Shown: one piece after another, positions 1-9,494 of the stretch
Numbering within the stretch: the first letter of the stretch is position 1
How the letters are laid out: each line of letters opens with the position of its first letter
DNA from: Solimonas aquatica
GTDB lineage: Bacteria > Pseudomonadota > Gammaproteobacteria > Nevskiales > Nevskiaceae
Length of the DNA stretch: 64,000 nucleotides
Reading direction: 5' to 3'
NCBI RefSeq assembly: GCF_900111015.1
Contig: NZ_FOFS01000007.1
Coordinates: 62,001-126,000, forward strand
The notes under the pieces: generated by a model
Told to the model about the DNA's origin: nothing
Seen by the model: the letters and a program-made list of their open reading frames with translations, nothing else
The model's database searches: none
Translations under genes and position numbers: made by a program

Positions 1-744
1 GGCCACGACATCGTGCGCGACTACCGCGCGGCGCGCATGAAGATCGGCCTGGTGCCGCAGGAGCTGGCCACCGACAGCTTCGAGTCGGTGCTGGCCACGG
101 TGCGTTTCAGTCGCGGTCTGTTCGGGCGCAAGCCGGACGAGGCGCACATCGAGCGCGTGCTGCGCGATCTCTCGCTGTGGGAAAAGCGCAACGACCGCAT
201 CATGACCCTGTCGGGCGGCATGAAGCGGCGCGTGATGATCGCCAAGGCCCTGGCGCATGAACCGCGCATCCTGTTTCTGGATGAACCCACGGCCGGCGTG
301 GACGTGGAGCTGCGCCGCGATATGTGGGCACTGGTGCGGCGCCTGCGCGAGCAGGGCGTGACCGTGATTCTCACCACGCACTACATCGAAGAGGCCGAGG
401 AAATGGCCGACCGCGTGGGCGTGATCCGCAAGGGCGAGCTGATTGTCGTGGAGGAAAAGGACGCGCTGATGCGCAAGCTGGGCAAGAAGCAGCTCACCAT
501 CCAGCTCAAGGACGCCTTGACCGAGATTCCCGCCACGCTCGGCGCCTGGCCGCTGGAGCTGGCCAGCGCCGGCAGCGAACTGATCTACCGCTTCGACGCC
601 AAGGCCGAGGACACCGGCATTCCGCCGCTGCTGCGCCAGCTGCATGAGCTGGGCATCGCCTACAAGGATCTCAACACCCAGGAAAGCTCGCTGGAGGACA
701 TCTTCGTGAGTCTGGTCAGCACCCGCACGGAGGCCGCCGCATGA
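1..744 (+). CDS. ABC-2 type exporter, ATP-binding subunit (5' end cut off)
   Basis: ATPase subunit of an ABC exporter, working at the inner face of the membrane with the permease encoded next. The reading frame is open to base 1, so the true start and the Walker A motif lie outside the window. Visible are the signature LSGGMKRR (about 208-231), the Walker B stretch RILFLDEP followed by the D-loop, and the H-loop in [11 protein letters not shown]. The last 80 or so residues form the DUF4162-like tail typical of drug and lipo-oligosaccharide exporters (CcmA/NodI class). Its stop overlaps the permease start by 4 bp (ATGA), so the pair is translationally coupled. The substrate cannot be read from the sequence. 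Confidence 0.93.
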   Translation, partial: GHDIVRDYRAARMKIGLVPQELATDSFESVLATVRFSRGLFGRKPDEAHIERVLRDLSLWEKRNDRIMTLSGGMKRRVMIAKALAHEPRILFLDEPTAGVDVELRRDMWALVRRLREQGVTVILTTHYIEEAEEMADRVGVIRKGELIVVEEKDALMRKLGKKQLTIQLKDALTEIPATLGAWPLELASAGSELIYRFDAKAEDTGIPPLLRQLHELGIAYKDLNTQESSLEDIFVSLVSTRTEAAA

Positions 745-1517
745 GCGCGCTCATCGCCAACCCTTACGGACTCTGGGCCATCTACCGTTTCGAGATGGCG
801 CGCTTCCTGCGCACCGTCTGGCAGAGCCTGCTCACGCCGGTGATCAGCACCTCGCTGTACTTCGTGGTGTTCGGCGCCGCCATCGGCTCGCGCATGAGCG
901 AGATGCACGGCGTGCCCTACGGCGCCTTCATCGTGCCGGGCCTGATCATGCTCACCCTGTTCACCGAGAGCCTGTCCAACGCATCCTTCGGCATCTACTT
1001 CCCCAAGTTCACCGGCACCATCTACGAACTGCTCTCCGCGCCGGTCTCGCCGCTGGAAGCGGTGCTGGCCTATGTGGGCGCCGCCGCCACCAAGTCCGTG
1101 GTGCTGGGTCTGGTGATTCTGGCCACCGCCAGCGTCTTCGTGCCGCTGCACATCGCGCATCCTTTCGCGATGCTGGGCCTGCTGATCTTCACCGCCGCCA
1201 CCTTCAGCCTGTTCGGCTTCATCGTCGGGGTCTGGGCCAAGGGCTTCGAACAGCTGCAGGTGATTCCGATGCTGATCATGACGCCGCTGACCTTCCTGGG
1301 CGGCGTGTTCTATTCCATCGACATGCTCTCGCCCGCGTGGCGAACCTTCAGCTTGTTCAATCCCGTGGTCTACCTGATCAGCGCCTTCCGCTGGAGCTTC
1401 TACGATCATGCCGATGTGAATCTGGCGGTGTCGCTGGGCTTTCTGCTCGGCTTCTTTGCCGTATGTGCGGCGGTGGTGACGCTGATTTTCCGCACCGGGT
1501 ATCGCTTGAAGAACTGA
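741..1517 (+). CDS. ABC-2 type exporter, permease subunit
   Basis: Integral membrane partner of the preceding ATPase, 258 aa. About six hydrophobic segments in the ABC2_membrane arrangement are visible, with the family's amphipathic N-terminus ([14 protein letters not shown]) and the conserved stretch around [16 protein letters not shown] before the last two helices. The start ATG overlaps the upstream stop (ATGA). NodJ/YadH-like proteins of this length export polysaccharides or drugs; the cargo here is unknown. No gene follows for about 150 bp. Confidence 0.92.
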   Translation: MSALIANPYGLWAIYRFEMARFLRTVWQSLLTPVISTSLYFVVFGAAIGSRMSEMHGVPYGAFIVPGLIMLTLFTESLSNASFGIYFPKFTGTIYELLSAPVSPLEAVLAYVGAAATKSVVLGLVILATASVFVPLHIAHPFAMLGLLIFTAATFSLFGFIVGVWAKGFEQLQVIPMLIMTPLTFLGGVFYSIDMLSPAWRTFSLFNPVVYLISAFRWSFYDHADVNLAVSLGFLLGFFAVCAAVVTLIFRTGYRLKN

Positions 1518-1665
1518 GCGCGCAGCGGCGCAAGGCCGGCCGTCTTTCGCTGGCAACAAACGGATGTGAGACTCGGCCGGCCCGGCCCTGGCTTGCGCCG
1601 GATGCGCGCGGCACCGATGATCAGGTCCGGCACCCGCCGGCACGACGACACCGAGGAGACCCACC

Positions 1666-2295
1666 ATGCCCAAGCTCGTTCTGACTTACTTCGATTTCGA
1701 CGCCGGCCGTGGCGAGCCTGCCCGTCTTGCCTTCTACATCGGCGGCGTGAGCTTCGAGGACCGGCGCATTTCACCCAAGGACTGGGCGCAGCATCGCGAT
1801 CAGATGCCGCTGCAGGCCATGCCGGTGCTGGAAGTGGACGGGATGCCCGTCACCCAGTCCAATGCCATCGTCCGCTATGCCGGCAAGCTCGCCGGCCTGT
1901 ATCCCCAGGATGCGCTGCAGGCCCTGCTCTGTGATGAGCTGCTGGACGCCAGCGAGGATCTCGGCAGCCGCATCGGCGCGACGATCCAGATGAGTGATGA
2001 GGCGCAGAAGAAGAACGCGCGTCTGGCTCTGGCCGAAGGCGCGATTCCGCGTCATCTGCGCTACTTCGCGCAGCGCCTGGAAGCGGCCGGCGGAAACTGG
2101 TTCAGCGATCAGCGGCTGACCGTGGCGGACATCAAGATCTTCGGCCTGGTGAACTGGCTGCGCTCCGGCGCGCTGGATCACATCCCCAAGGATCTGGTGG
2201 ACCGCGTCGCGCCGACGCTGGTGCAGCATGCCGAGCGCGTGAGGCGCGAGCCGAAGATCGCGGCCTATTATCAGGCGCGCAAGAAACCCGCCTGA
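1666..2295 (+). CDS. glutathione S-transferase family protein
   Basis: 209-aa soluble protein with a thioredoxin-fold N-terminal domain and an all-helical C-terminal domain, the usual GST length. The N-terminus (LTYFDFDAGRGEPARLAFYI) is close to the sigma/alpha-type start, with a tyrosine near residue 8 where the catalytic Tyr is expected. The glutathione-binding cis-Pro and the Q-S-N-A-I motif follow (MPVLEVDG, TQSNAIVRYAGK). The C-terminal domain holds the N-capping box region TVADIKIFGLVNW. A ribosome site (GAGGAGACCC) lies just before the ATG. It is a single gene with its own leader; the physiological substrate is unknown. Confidence 0.92.
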   Translation: MPKLVLTYFDFDAGRGEPARLAFYIGGVSFEDRRISPKDWAQHRDQMPLQAMPVLEVDGMPVTQSNAIVRYAGKLAGLYPQDALQALLCDELLDASEDLGSRIGATIQMSDEAQKKNARLALAEGAIPRHLRYFAQRLEAAGGNWFSDQRLTVADIKIFGLVNWLRSGALDHIPKDLVDRVAPTLVQHAERVRREPKIAAYYQARKKPA

Positions 2296-2586
2296 TCGCG
2301 GCGCGCAGGATCGGCGGGCGGGCCCGCGACCTTCCGGAATTTCCGAGCGGCTCGGGCGGCCGCTCCGGCCTGTGGTCTTCAGCGCCGCAGCCGCCGCTGT
2401 TTGCGACGAAGCCCTACACTGTGCGCCCTCAAGAGTCGGAAGAAGCACTTTGAAAGTTCGATGCGGGCGGCAGGTCTTGATCGATGATGTCGTCGGCGAT
2501 GCGGTGCTGGTTCAGATCGCGGCGCTGCGGCGGCAGGCCGGGGCGCGCGAGCGCGGCCGCCTCAGGTCGGAATCCGGGTGCGCACC

Positions 2587-3978
2587 ATGAACGACGCCAC
2601 CCCCGGACTCGCATTCTCGACGCTGCCGCTGAACCCGGCGCTGCTGCAGGCCCTGGAATCCCTGCACTACGAGCGCATGACGCCGATCCAGGCGCTGAGC
2701 CTGCCGCCGATGCTCGAAGGCCGCGACGTGATCGGCCAGGCGCGCACCGGCACCGGCAAGACCGCCGCCTACGGGCTCGCGCTGCTGTCGCGCATCGACC
2801 CGACGCTGGCGCAGGTGCAGGCCCTGGTGCTGTGCCCCACGCGCGAACTGGCCGATCAGGTGGCCAAGGAAATCCGCCGGCTCGCGCGCTGCCTGCCCAA
2901 CGTCAAGCTCACCGTGCTCAGCGGCGGCATCGACACGCGGCCGCAGCTGGCTTCGCTGGTGCATCCGCCGCAGGTGGTGGTGGGCATGGCCGGACGCGTG
3001 CAGGAACTGATCGAGGCCGGCGCGCTGCAGCTGGATCAGCTGCGGGTGCTGGTGCTGGACGAGGCGGATCGCATGCTCGGCGCGGACTTCGAGGCGGCCA
3101 CGCGCACCATCCTCAAGCAGGCGCCCGCCACGCGGCAGACCCTGTTCTTCTCCGCGACCTTTCCCGATGCGGTACGCGCGCTCAGCCGCCAGCTGCAGAA
3201 GCAGCCGGTCGAGGCCACCGCCGATGCCACGCTCGCACCGCCGCAGATCGAGCAGACCTTCTTCGAAATCCGCGAGGAGCAGCGCATCGACGCGCTGGTG
3301 CATCTGCTCAGCGTGCATCGCCCGGCCTCCGCGCTGGTGTTCTGCCACACGCGCGGTGATGTGCAGGACGTGGAGCGGGCGCTGGCCGAACGCGGCTTCT
3401 CGGTGATCGCCCTGCATGGGCACATCGACCAGCGTGAACGCGACGAGGTCATCGTGCGCTTCGCCAACGGCAGCCGCCGCGTGCTGGTGGCCACCGACAT
3501 CGCGGCGCGCGGCCTGGACATCAAGAACCTGGCGGCCGTGCTCAGCTACGAGTTGCCCAAGGAGCCCGAGGCCCATCTGCACCGCATCGGGCGCACGGGG
3601 CGCGCCGGCAGTGCCGGTGTGGCCTGGCATCTGTTCACCGAGCGGGAGCGCGAGCGCGTGAAGGCCATCGAAACGCAGATGGGCACGGCGCTCAAGCTGG
3701 AGCGCCTGCCCTCGGCACTGAGCGCCGCGCGTCCCTTGCCGGCCGAGGTCGTGACGCTGTGCGTGGACGGCGGCCGCGCCGACAAGCTGCGCCCCGGCGA
3801 TCTGCTCGGCGCGCTGACCGGCGCCGGCGGGCTGGCCAAGGAGGCCATCGGCAAGATCAACACCTACGACACGCGCACCTACTTCGCGGTGGAGAAGAAG
3901 CAGGCGCAGCAGGCGCTGAAGCTGCTGCAGAACGGCAAGATCAAGGGCCGCAAATTCCGCGTGCGGCCGATCGAGTAG
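2587..3978 (+). CDS. dbpA: ATP-dependent RNA helicase DbpA
   Basis: DEAD-box helicase that acts on 23S rRNA hairpin 92 during large-subunit assembly. Two RecA domains are visible: Q motif region, motif I ARTGTGKT, motif Ia PTRELADQ, DEAD box VLDEADRM, motif III SAT, and motif VI HRIGRTGRAG. The last 75 or so residues (TLCVDGGRADKLRPGDLLGA, then GKIKGRKFRVRPIE) are the DbpA-specific RNA-binding domain, which fixes the identity. Motif Ib is odd: GMAGR replaces the usual TPGR. A GTG three codons upstream (2578) is an alternative start; the ATG at 2587 gives the better family length. It ends 12 bp before the end of the convergent yaeQ gene. Confidence 0.95.
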   Translation: MNDATPGLAFSTLPLNPALLQALESLHYERMTPIQALSLPPMLEGRDVIGQARTGTGKTAAYGLALLSRIDPTLAQVQALVLCPTRELADQVAKEIRRLARCLPNVKLTVLSGGIDTRPQLASLVHPPQVVVGMAGRVQELIEAGALQLDQLRVLVLDEADRMLGADFEAATRTILKQAPATRQTLFFSATFPDAVRALSRQLQKQPVEATADATLAPPQIEQTFFEIREEQRIDALVHLLSVHRPASALVFCHTRGDVQDVERALAERGFSVIALHGHIDQRERDEVIVRFANGSRRVLVATDIAARGLDIKNLAAVLSYELPKEPEAHLHRIGRTGRAGSAGVAWHLFTERERERVKAIETQMGTALKLERLPSALSAARPLPAEVVTLCVDGGRADKLRPGDLLGALTGAGGLAKEAIGKINTYDTRTYFAVEKKQAQQALKLLQNGKIKGRKFRVRPIE

Positions 3979-3990
3979 CGCTGCCTGCGC

Positions 3991-4530
3991 TCAGCCGGCG
4001 GGCTGCTGTGTGATGGTGGCGCTCAGGTTGTGGCCGTCGATGTCCAGGTACAGCTGGCCTTCGGTGCGCGACACCGCCAGTCTGGAGCGGCGCTGCAGGC
4101 GCCTGGCGGCCTCGCCGAGAAATTCGCGGCCGAAGGCATGGACCGGAATCTCCGCGGCGCGATGGATCTTCTGCCCGGCGTACTGCGCGAGCAGCTGCTG
4201 CGGATCGCGATGCGTGTACACCGCAGCGCGCCCCGCGAGCTTGCTGCCGCGATGCACGCGCGCTGCATCCGGCGCGCCCACCTCGATCCAGGCGGTGACG
4301 CGGCCGGTCAGATCGCGGACCAGCACCGCCGGCTCGTCCACCGCCGCCACGCCCTCGGTCAGCACGATGCCCTCGGTGTATTCCAGGCAGTAGGCCAGCA
4401 CGCGCAGCAGCATGAACTCGGCAGTCTCCGAAGGCTGCTGGGCCACGCGCAGCTCGAAGTCCGCGTAGACCTGGCGGTCCATGTCGGCGAGCTGGATGGG
4501 AAAGGTGTACAGCGTTGCGGTCAGGGCCAT
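3991..4530 (-). CDS. yaeQ: YaeQ family protein
   Basis: 179 aa, the normal YaeQ size. Family hallmarks are visible along the length: the N-terminal MALTATLYTFPIQLADMDR, HPSET-like QQPSETAEFMLLRVLAYCL, the DEPAVLVRDLTG stretch and WIEVGAPDAARVHRGSK. YaeQ has a PD-(D/E)XK-like fold and was linked genetically to RfaH-independent haemolysin expression in Escherichia coli; its biochemical role is unsettled. The gene is convergent with dbpA and followed upstream by about 130 bp of non-coding DNA. Confidence 0.93.
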   Translation of the reverse strand: MALTATLYTFPIQLADMDRQVYADFELRVAQQPSETAEFMLLRVLAYCLEYTEGIVLTEGVAAVDEPAVLVRDLTGRVTAWIEVGAPDAARVHRGSKLAGRAAVYTHRDPQQLLAQYAGQKIHRAAEIPVHAFGREFLGEAARRLQRRSRLAVSRTEGQLYLDIDGHNLSATITQQPAG

Positions 4531-4663
4531 GCGCGGCTTCGGTGGGGACGGGAGCAGCGGCCTTGCGCCGCCGCAGCGCCCGATTGTAAGCCGACTGCGC
4601 TACTGCGCCCTGCTCATTACGCTGCGCTCGCGACCGGCTTTGCCTGCGCGCGCGAGCCTGGCC

Positions 4664-6805
4664 TCAGTGCAGCTGCAACACCGCCTGCAGCAGCTGCGCG
4701 CGATCCGCACAAGGTCCGGCCAGGATCTCCACCTCGCCCGGCTCATGCACGGGCTTCAAATCCGCGCCCAGGAAGCGTAGCTCCGTCATTGGCAGGCGCA
4801 GGGTCACGCTGCCGCGCTCGCCGGGCTGCAGCGCAAGCTTTGCGTAGCCCTTCAGCTCCAGCAGCGGGCGCGCGACGCTGGCAACGCGGTCGCGCACGAA
4901 CAGCAGCACGGTCTCTTCGCCCGCCTGCGCGCCGCTGTTGCGCAGGGTCACTTCCACTTCCAGCGTGTCGGTCTCGCGCAGCTCGCTCGCGCTCAAGCGC
5001 ATCGACTCGTATTCGAAGCGCGCATAGCTCAGCCCATGGCCGAAGACGTAGAGCGGATCATTGGGCACGTCCCAGTACTTGCTGGTGAAGTAATCGTTCG
5101 GATCCATGGGCCTGCCGGTGGGACGCTGGCCGTAGAACACCGGCACCTGTCCCAGCGCGCGCGGCCAGCTCATCGGCGTCTTGCCGCTGGGGTTCACCGC
5201 GCCGCTGAGCACATCGGCCAGCGCGTTGCCGGCCTCGCTGCCGAGGAACCAGGCGGCGAGCACGGCGTCGGCCTGTGCGCAGAGCCAGGGCACGATCAGC
5301 GGCCTGCCGGAGAACAGCACGACGATCACCGGAATCTGCAGCGCGCGTGCCTTGTGAAAGACCGCTTCGGCAAACACACGCTGCTTGCCCGGCAGCTCGG
5401 GACAGGCGCGGCTGGCGGCTTCGCCGCTCATGCGCGCGGCCTCGCCCAGACAGAGAATCACCGCCTCGCGGTTTTCCATGCAGGCCAGCGCATCGGCGAT
5501 GCCGCTTTCATCGTCCTCGCTGATGCCCACGCCCGGCGCGTGGGCCAGGGCCGGCCCGCCATAGCGCGCGCGCAGGCCCGCGAGCACGCTGATGTGCTGC
5601 CCGGGTTCATGCGCGGCCCACCAGGTGCCGCACATCTCGGGGCCGTTGTCGGCCAGCGGGCCGAGCACCGCCAGACGCGGCGTGTGGCGCAGGGGCAGGA
5701 CGTCGCGCTCGTTCTTGAGCAGCACGATGGCGCGTGCGCCGACCTCGCGCGCCAGCTGTCGGCGCTGCGCGACGGTCTGCGCGCTTTCGCGCTGGCTGCC
5801 GCGCCGGTAAGGATCATCGAACAGGCCCAGCTGCTGCTTGAGCTTGAGCACGCGGCGCACGCTGGCGTCGATCTGTTCCATCTTCACCAGGCCGCGCTCC
5901 AGGGCGACGGGCAGGCCGTGGCGGTAGGCATTGGCCATCATGTCGATGTCCATGCCGGCGTTCAGGGCCAGGGCCGCGGCCTCGGGCAGATCGGCGGCCA
6001 CGCCATGACGCAGCAGCTCGGCGATGGCGTTGTAGTCGCTGATCAGCACGCCCTCGAAACCCTGCTCGCGGCGCAGCCAGTCGCGCAGCAGCGGGCCGTG
6101 CGCGCTCATGGGAATGCCGTTCAGATCATGAAAGGCCGGCATGATGGACACCACGCCTTCCTGCACGGCGGCGGCGAAGGCCGGCAGATGCACCTCGTGC
6201 ACGGTGCGTTCGGAAATGTCCACGCTGGCGTATTCGCGCCCGGCGTTGACGCCGCCATAGGCGCAGAAGTGCTTGGCGCAGGCGGCAAGGCTGTCGGCGC
6301 GCGACAGATCAGCGGTCTGATAACCACGCACCTTGGCGCGGGCGATGCGCGTGGCCAGACAGGCATCCTCGCCCGGACCTTCCGCCGTGCGGCCCCAGCG
6401 CGGCTCGCGCGAGACATCCAGCATCGGCGAAAAGGTCATGGCCAGACCATCGGCCGCGGCCTCGAGTGCGGCCTCGCGCGCCGTGCGCTCCCAGGCCGCG
6501 TCATCGAAGAGCCCGGCCTCGGCCAGGGGAATGGGAAACAGCGTACGATGACCGTGGATGATGTCGAAGCCGATCAGCAGCGGAATCTTCAGTCGCGACT
6601 CCTCCACCGCGAGGCGCTGCATCTCGTGCACCGGGCCGGCGCCGACCATGTTGAGCAGATTGCCGATCTCGCCGCGCTTGATCGCGGCCGTGGAGTCGCC
6701 TGCAATCACCGGACCCGTGACGGCGTAGCTGGAGGCGGTCATGGTCAGCTGCCCCAGCTTCTCCGTGAGCGTCATGCGCGCCAGCAGATCCTCGATTCCA
6801 TTCAT
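4664..6805 (-). CDS. GH3 beta-glucosidase (BglX-like)
   Basis: 713-aa glycoside hydrolase family 3 enzyme that removes terminal beta-glucosyl residues. The N-terminal barrel has KLGQLTM, GFDIIHG, SPMLDVSREPRWGR, CAKHFCAYG, and the nucleophile Asp257 in GVLISDYNA. The alpha/beta sandwich domain follows (VLLKNERDVLPL, LGPLADN), then the fibronectin-III-like domain (VTLRNSGAQAGEETVLLFV). Unlike periplasmic BglX there is no signal peptide, so a cytoplasmic enzyme acting on imported oligosaccharides is likely. A GAGAGGA ribosome site precedes the ATG. It is divergent from the glucanase gene across a shared 101-bp promoter region, which suggests a joint role in beta-glucan breakdown. Confidence 0.94.
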   Translation of the reverse strand: MNGIEDLLARMTLTEKLGQLTMTASSYAVTGPVIAGDSTAAIKRGEIGNLLNMVGAGPVHEMQRLAVEESRLKIPLLIGFDIIHGHRTLFPIPLAEAGLFDDAAWERTAREAALEAAADGLAMTFSPMLDVSREPRWGRTAEGPGEDACLATRIARAKVRGYQTADLSRADSLAACAKHFCAYGGVNAGREYASVDISERTVHEVHLPAFAAAVQEGVVSIMPAFHDLNGIPMSAHGPLLRDWLRREQGFEGVLISDYNAIAELLRHGVAADLPEAAALALNAGMDIDMMANAYRHGLPVALERGLVKMEQIDASVRRVLKLKQQLGLFDDPYRRGSQRESAQTVAQRRQLAREVGARAIVLLKNERDVLPLRHTPRLAVLGPLADNGPEMCGTWWAAHEPGQHISVLAGLRARYGGPALAHAPGVGISEDDESGIADALACMENREAVILCLGEAARMSGEAASRACPELPGKQRVFAEAVFHKARALQIPVIVVLFSGRPLIVPWLCAQADAVLAAWFLGSEAGNALADVLSGAVNPSGKTPMSWPRALGQVPVFYGQRPTGRPMDPNDYFTSKYWDVPNDPLYVFGHGLSYARFEYESMRLSASELRETDTLEVEVTLRNSGAQAGEETVLLFVRDRVASVARPLLELKGYAKLALQPGERGSVTLRLPMTELRFLGADLKPVHEPGEVEILAGPCADRAQLLQAVLQLH

Positions 6806-6906
6806 CGGTGTTTTCCTCTCGGCAGTCAGGACGCATCATAGGCACGCTGTCAAAGCCTTCAAAGCGGTTCACAATCCCCACGACGCCAGAAGGACCCGAA
6901 AGCGAT

Positions 6907-8184
6907 ATGAAGAAGAATGAATTCAGTCCCGCGCAGCTCGTCGAATTGCCCGATGAAGCGTTGATCGAGGCCGTGCAGCGGCAGACCTTCCGCTTTTTCT
7001 GGGAAGGCTCGCATCCGCAGACCGGCCTCGCGCCCGACCGCTGCAAGCGTGACAAGCGGGCTTTTCACAATCCCGGCGCCATCGGCGGCACCGGCTTTGG
7101 CGTGATGGCGCTGATCATCGCCGCCGAGCGTGGCTGGGTGGCGCGCGGCGCGGCGCTGGAACGCCTGCGCGCGATTCTGGAAGTGCTCACCCGCGCGCGT
7201 TGCTATCACGGCGCCTTTCCGCATTTCATGGACGGTGACAACGGCGCCACCGTGCCGTTCAGCCGCAAGGACGACGGCGGCGATCTGGTGGAGACCGCGC
7301 TGCTGTTACAGGGCCTGCTCTGCGCGCGCGAGTACTTCGACCGCGAGGACCGCGCCGAGCGTGGCCTGCGCGAGTGGATCACCACGCTCTGGGAAGAGGT
7401 GGAGTGGAACTGGTACACGCAGAACCGCAAGCTGCTGTACTGGCACTGGAGCCCGAACAATGGCTGGGTGCTGGATCACGAGATCCACGGCTGGAACGAA
7501 TGCCTGATCACCTATGTGCTGGCAGCCGCCGCGCCGCGCTATGCGGTGGAGCCCGACGTCTATCACCGCGGTTACGCCAATGGCCGCGACTTCGTCAACG
7601 GCAAGAGCTATTACGGCATCGAGCTGCCGCTGGGCATGCCCTTCGGCGGGCCGCTGTTCTTCACGCATTACTCCTTCTGCGGTCTGGACCCGCGCGGGCT
7701 GAGCGACCGCTACGCCGACTATGGCAAGCAGAATCTCGCCCACGTCTACATCAACCATGCGCACTGCCAGGCCAATCCGCATGGTCATCCCGGTTATGGT
7801 CCCGGCTGCTGGGGACTGACCGCCAGCGATGATCCGGAAGGCTACGCCGCGCATGCGCCGGACAATGACAACGGCACCATCTCGCCCACCGCCGCGCTGT
7901 CCAGCCTGCCGTATGCGCCGGAGGAGGTGCTGCGCTGCGCGCGTCATCTGCTGCGTCATTACGGCGAGCGCGTCTGGGGCGAGTACGGTTTCGTGGACGC
8001 CTTCTGCGAGGCGCGCGACTGGTATGCGGACACCTACCTTGCCATCGATCAAGGCCCGATCATCGCGATGATGGAAAATCACCGCAGCGGCCTGCTCTGG
8101 AAACTGTTCATGCGCATCCCGGACATCCAGCGTGGTCTGCGCCGTCTGGGCTTTGCCAGCCCTTACCTCGGGGACACGGTTTGA
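6907..8184 (+). CDS. PF10091 glycoamylase-like protein, probable GH144 beta-1,2-glucanase
   Basis: About 425 aa, an (alpha/alpha)6-barrel protein of the PF10091 family. The N-terminus shows the family signature: QRQTFRFFWEGSHPQTGLAP, then GGTGFGVMALIIAAERGW. Later come HFMDG, YWHWSPNNGW and the PFGGPLFFTHYSFCGLDPRG stretch. Characterised relatives in GH144 cut beta-1,2-glucan (as in Chitinophaga), so with the divergent beta-glucosidase a sophoro-oligosaccharide pathway is plausible; this is an inference. No signal peptide is visible with the ATG at 6907; an upstream in-frame start at 6808 would lie in the divergent promoter and is unlikely. It overlaps the next gene by 4 bp. Confidence 0.85.
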   Translation: MKKNEFSPAQLVELPDEALIEAVQRQTFRFFWEGSHPQTGLAPDRCKRDKRAFHNPGAIGGTGFGVMALIIAAERGWVARGAALERLRAILEVLTRARCYHGAFPHFMDGDNGATVPFSRKDDGGDLVETALLLQGLLCAREYFDREDRAERGLREWITTLWEEVEWNWYTQNRKLLYWHWSPNNGWVLDHEIHGWNECLITYVLAAAAPRYAVEPDVYHRGYANGRDFVNGKSYYGIELPLGMPFGGPLFFTHYSFCGLDPRGLSDRYADYGKQNLAHVYINHAHCQANPHGHPGYGPGCWGLTASDDPEGYAAHAPDNDNGTISPTAALSSLPYAPEEVLRCARHLLRHYGERVWGEYGFVDAFCEARDWYADTYLAIDQGPIIAMMENHRSGLLWKLFMRIPDIQRGLRRLGFASPYLGDTV

Positions 8185-9494
8185 GCCAAAGCCTGGAGGC
8201 CTGGTTGCGGCGCCAGCACGAATGCGCGGCGCGTTACCTGCGGCTGTCCATTTCACCCACGCAGCTGAGCAAGGTCCGGCCGGGCTTCGGCAGCGTGGTG
8301 CGCGGCGCACGCGGCGCGGTGGTGGCCTCGCCGGTGCTGGCCGACTACGACCCGGAGCCGGATTACTTCTACCACTGGTTTCGCGACTCGGCGCTGGTGA
8401 TGGCGGCGCTGCACACCCTGCCTTCGCCGGAGTCCACGCGCGACTTCGCCGACTTCGTGGACTTCAGTCTCGCGCTGCGGCGCCTCGATGGCCGCGCGCT
8501 GTGCGCGGATGCGCGCTGGCGCGAGGCGGTGCGCGACACGCATCGCCCGTATCTGCGTGATGACGCCGAGCTGGCGCGGGTGCATGGCGAGGCGGTGGCG
8601 GCGGAGGCGCGCGTGCAGGCCGACGGCAGCCTGGATTTCTCGCGCTGGGCGCGGCCGCAGCACGACGGTCCGCCGCTGCGCCTGCTCGCGGCGCTGCGCT
8701 GGTGGCCGGATGTGGAGGCCGAGCTGCGCGGGCCGCTGGCGGAACTGATGCACGCGGATCTGGCCTTCACCCGCGCGCACGCCGCGCAGCCTTCCTACGA
8801 CATCTGGGAGGAAGAACTCGGCGAGCACTATTACAACCTGCGCCTCAGCGCGGCCGCGCTGCGGCAGGCGGCGCTGTGGCTGGCGCAGCAGAACCAGGCC
8901 GGCACCGCCTCGGCCTGCGCCGCGCAGGCTGCGCAGCTGCTGCGCCGGCTCGATGATTTCTATCTGGCCGAGGCCGATGGCAGCGGCTATTGCCGATCGC
9001 GCCTGCAGGCCGACGGCAGCCTCTCCGCCAAGGCGCTGGACGTGTCGGTGATCCTCGCCGCGATTCATGCCGGTGAGTGGCGCGGCGCGCACACGCCGGC
9101 CGATCCGCGCCTGCAGCAGACCCTCGCGCGTCTGGAGCGGGTGTTTGCGCAGCTGCTGCCCATCAACCGCCATCGCGGCGCCGGCCTGCGCCCGGCGCTG
9201 GGACGTTATCCGGGCGATGTCTATTACGACGGTGGCGCCTGGTACATCGCCACGCTGGCCGCCGCCGAGTTCTGCTACCGCGCCGCGCAAGGCGAGGCGC
9301 GCGCGCTGTGGCGCGCGCAGGGCGATGAGTATCTGCAGACCGTGCGCGCCTACACGCCGGAGAGCGGCGAGCTGTCCGAGCAGATCGACCGCGACAGCGG
9401 CGCGCCGCGTTCGGCGCGGCATCTGGCCTGGAGCTACGCGGCCTTTCTCTCCTGCGTGAACGCGCGCGAAGCGCTGTGGCGCGCCGCGCCATGA
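8181..9494 (+). CDS. GH15 glucoamylase-like hydrolase
   Basis: 437 aa, glycoside hydrolase family 15, releasing glucose from the ends of alpha-glucans. It resembles the fungal glucoamylase core: VVASPVLADYDPEPDYFYHWFRDSALVM near the start, the general-acid site YDIWEEELG (first Glu at residue 210) and the general-base site ELSEQIDRDSG (Glu400) followed by ARHLAWSYAAFL. No signal peptide, so probably cytoplasmic. It starts with TTG, overlapping the upstream stop (TTGA). An alpha-glucan enzyme next to a probable beta-glucanase suggests a general glucan or glycogen salvage operon, or a broader specificity than the family name implies. Confidence 0.88.
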   Translation: MSQSLEAWLRRQHECAARYLRLSISPTQLSKVRPGFGSVVRGARGAVVASPVLADYDPEPDYFYHWFRDSALVMAALHTLPSPESTRDFADFVDFSLALRRLDGRALCADARWREAVRDTHRPYLRDDAELARVHGEAVAAEARVQADGSLDFSRWARPQHDGPPLRLLAALRWWPDVEAELRGPLAELMHADLAFTRAHAAQPSYDIWEEELGEHYYNLRLSAAALRQAALWLAQQNQAGTASACAAQAAQLLRRLDDFYLAEADGSGYCRSRLQADGSLSAKALDVSVILAAIHAGEWRGAHTPADPRLQQTLARLERVFAQLLPINRHRGAGLRPALGRYPGDVYYDGGAWYIATLAAAEFCYRAAQGEARALWRAQGDEYLQTVRAYTPESGELSEQIDRDSGAPRSARHLAWSYAAFLSCVNAREALWRAAP

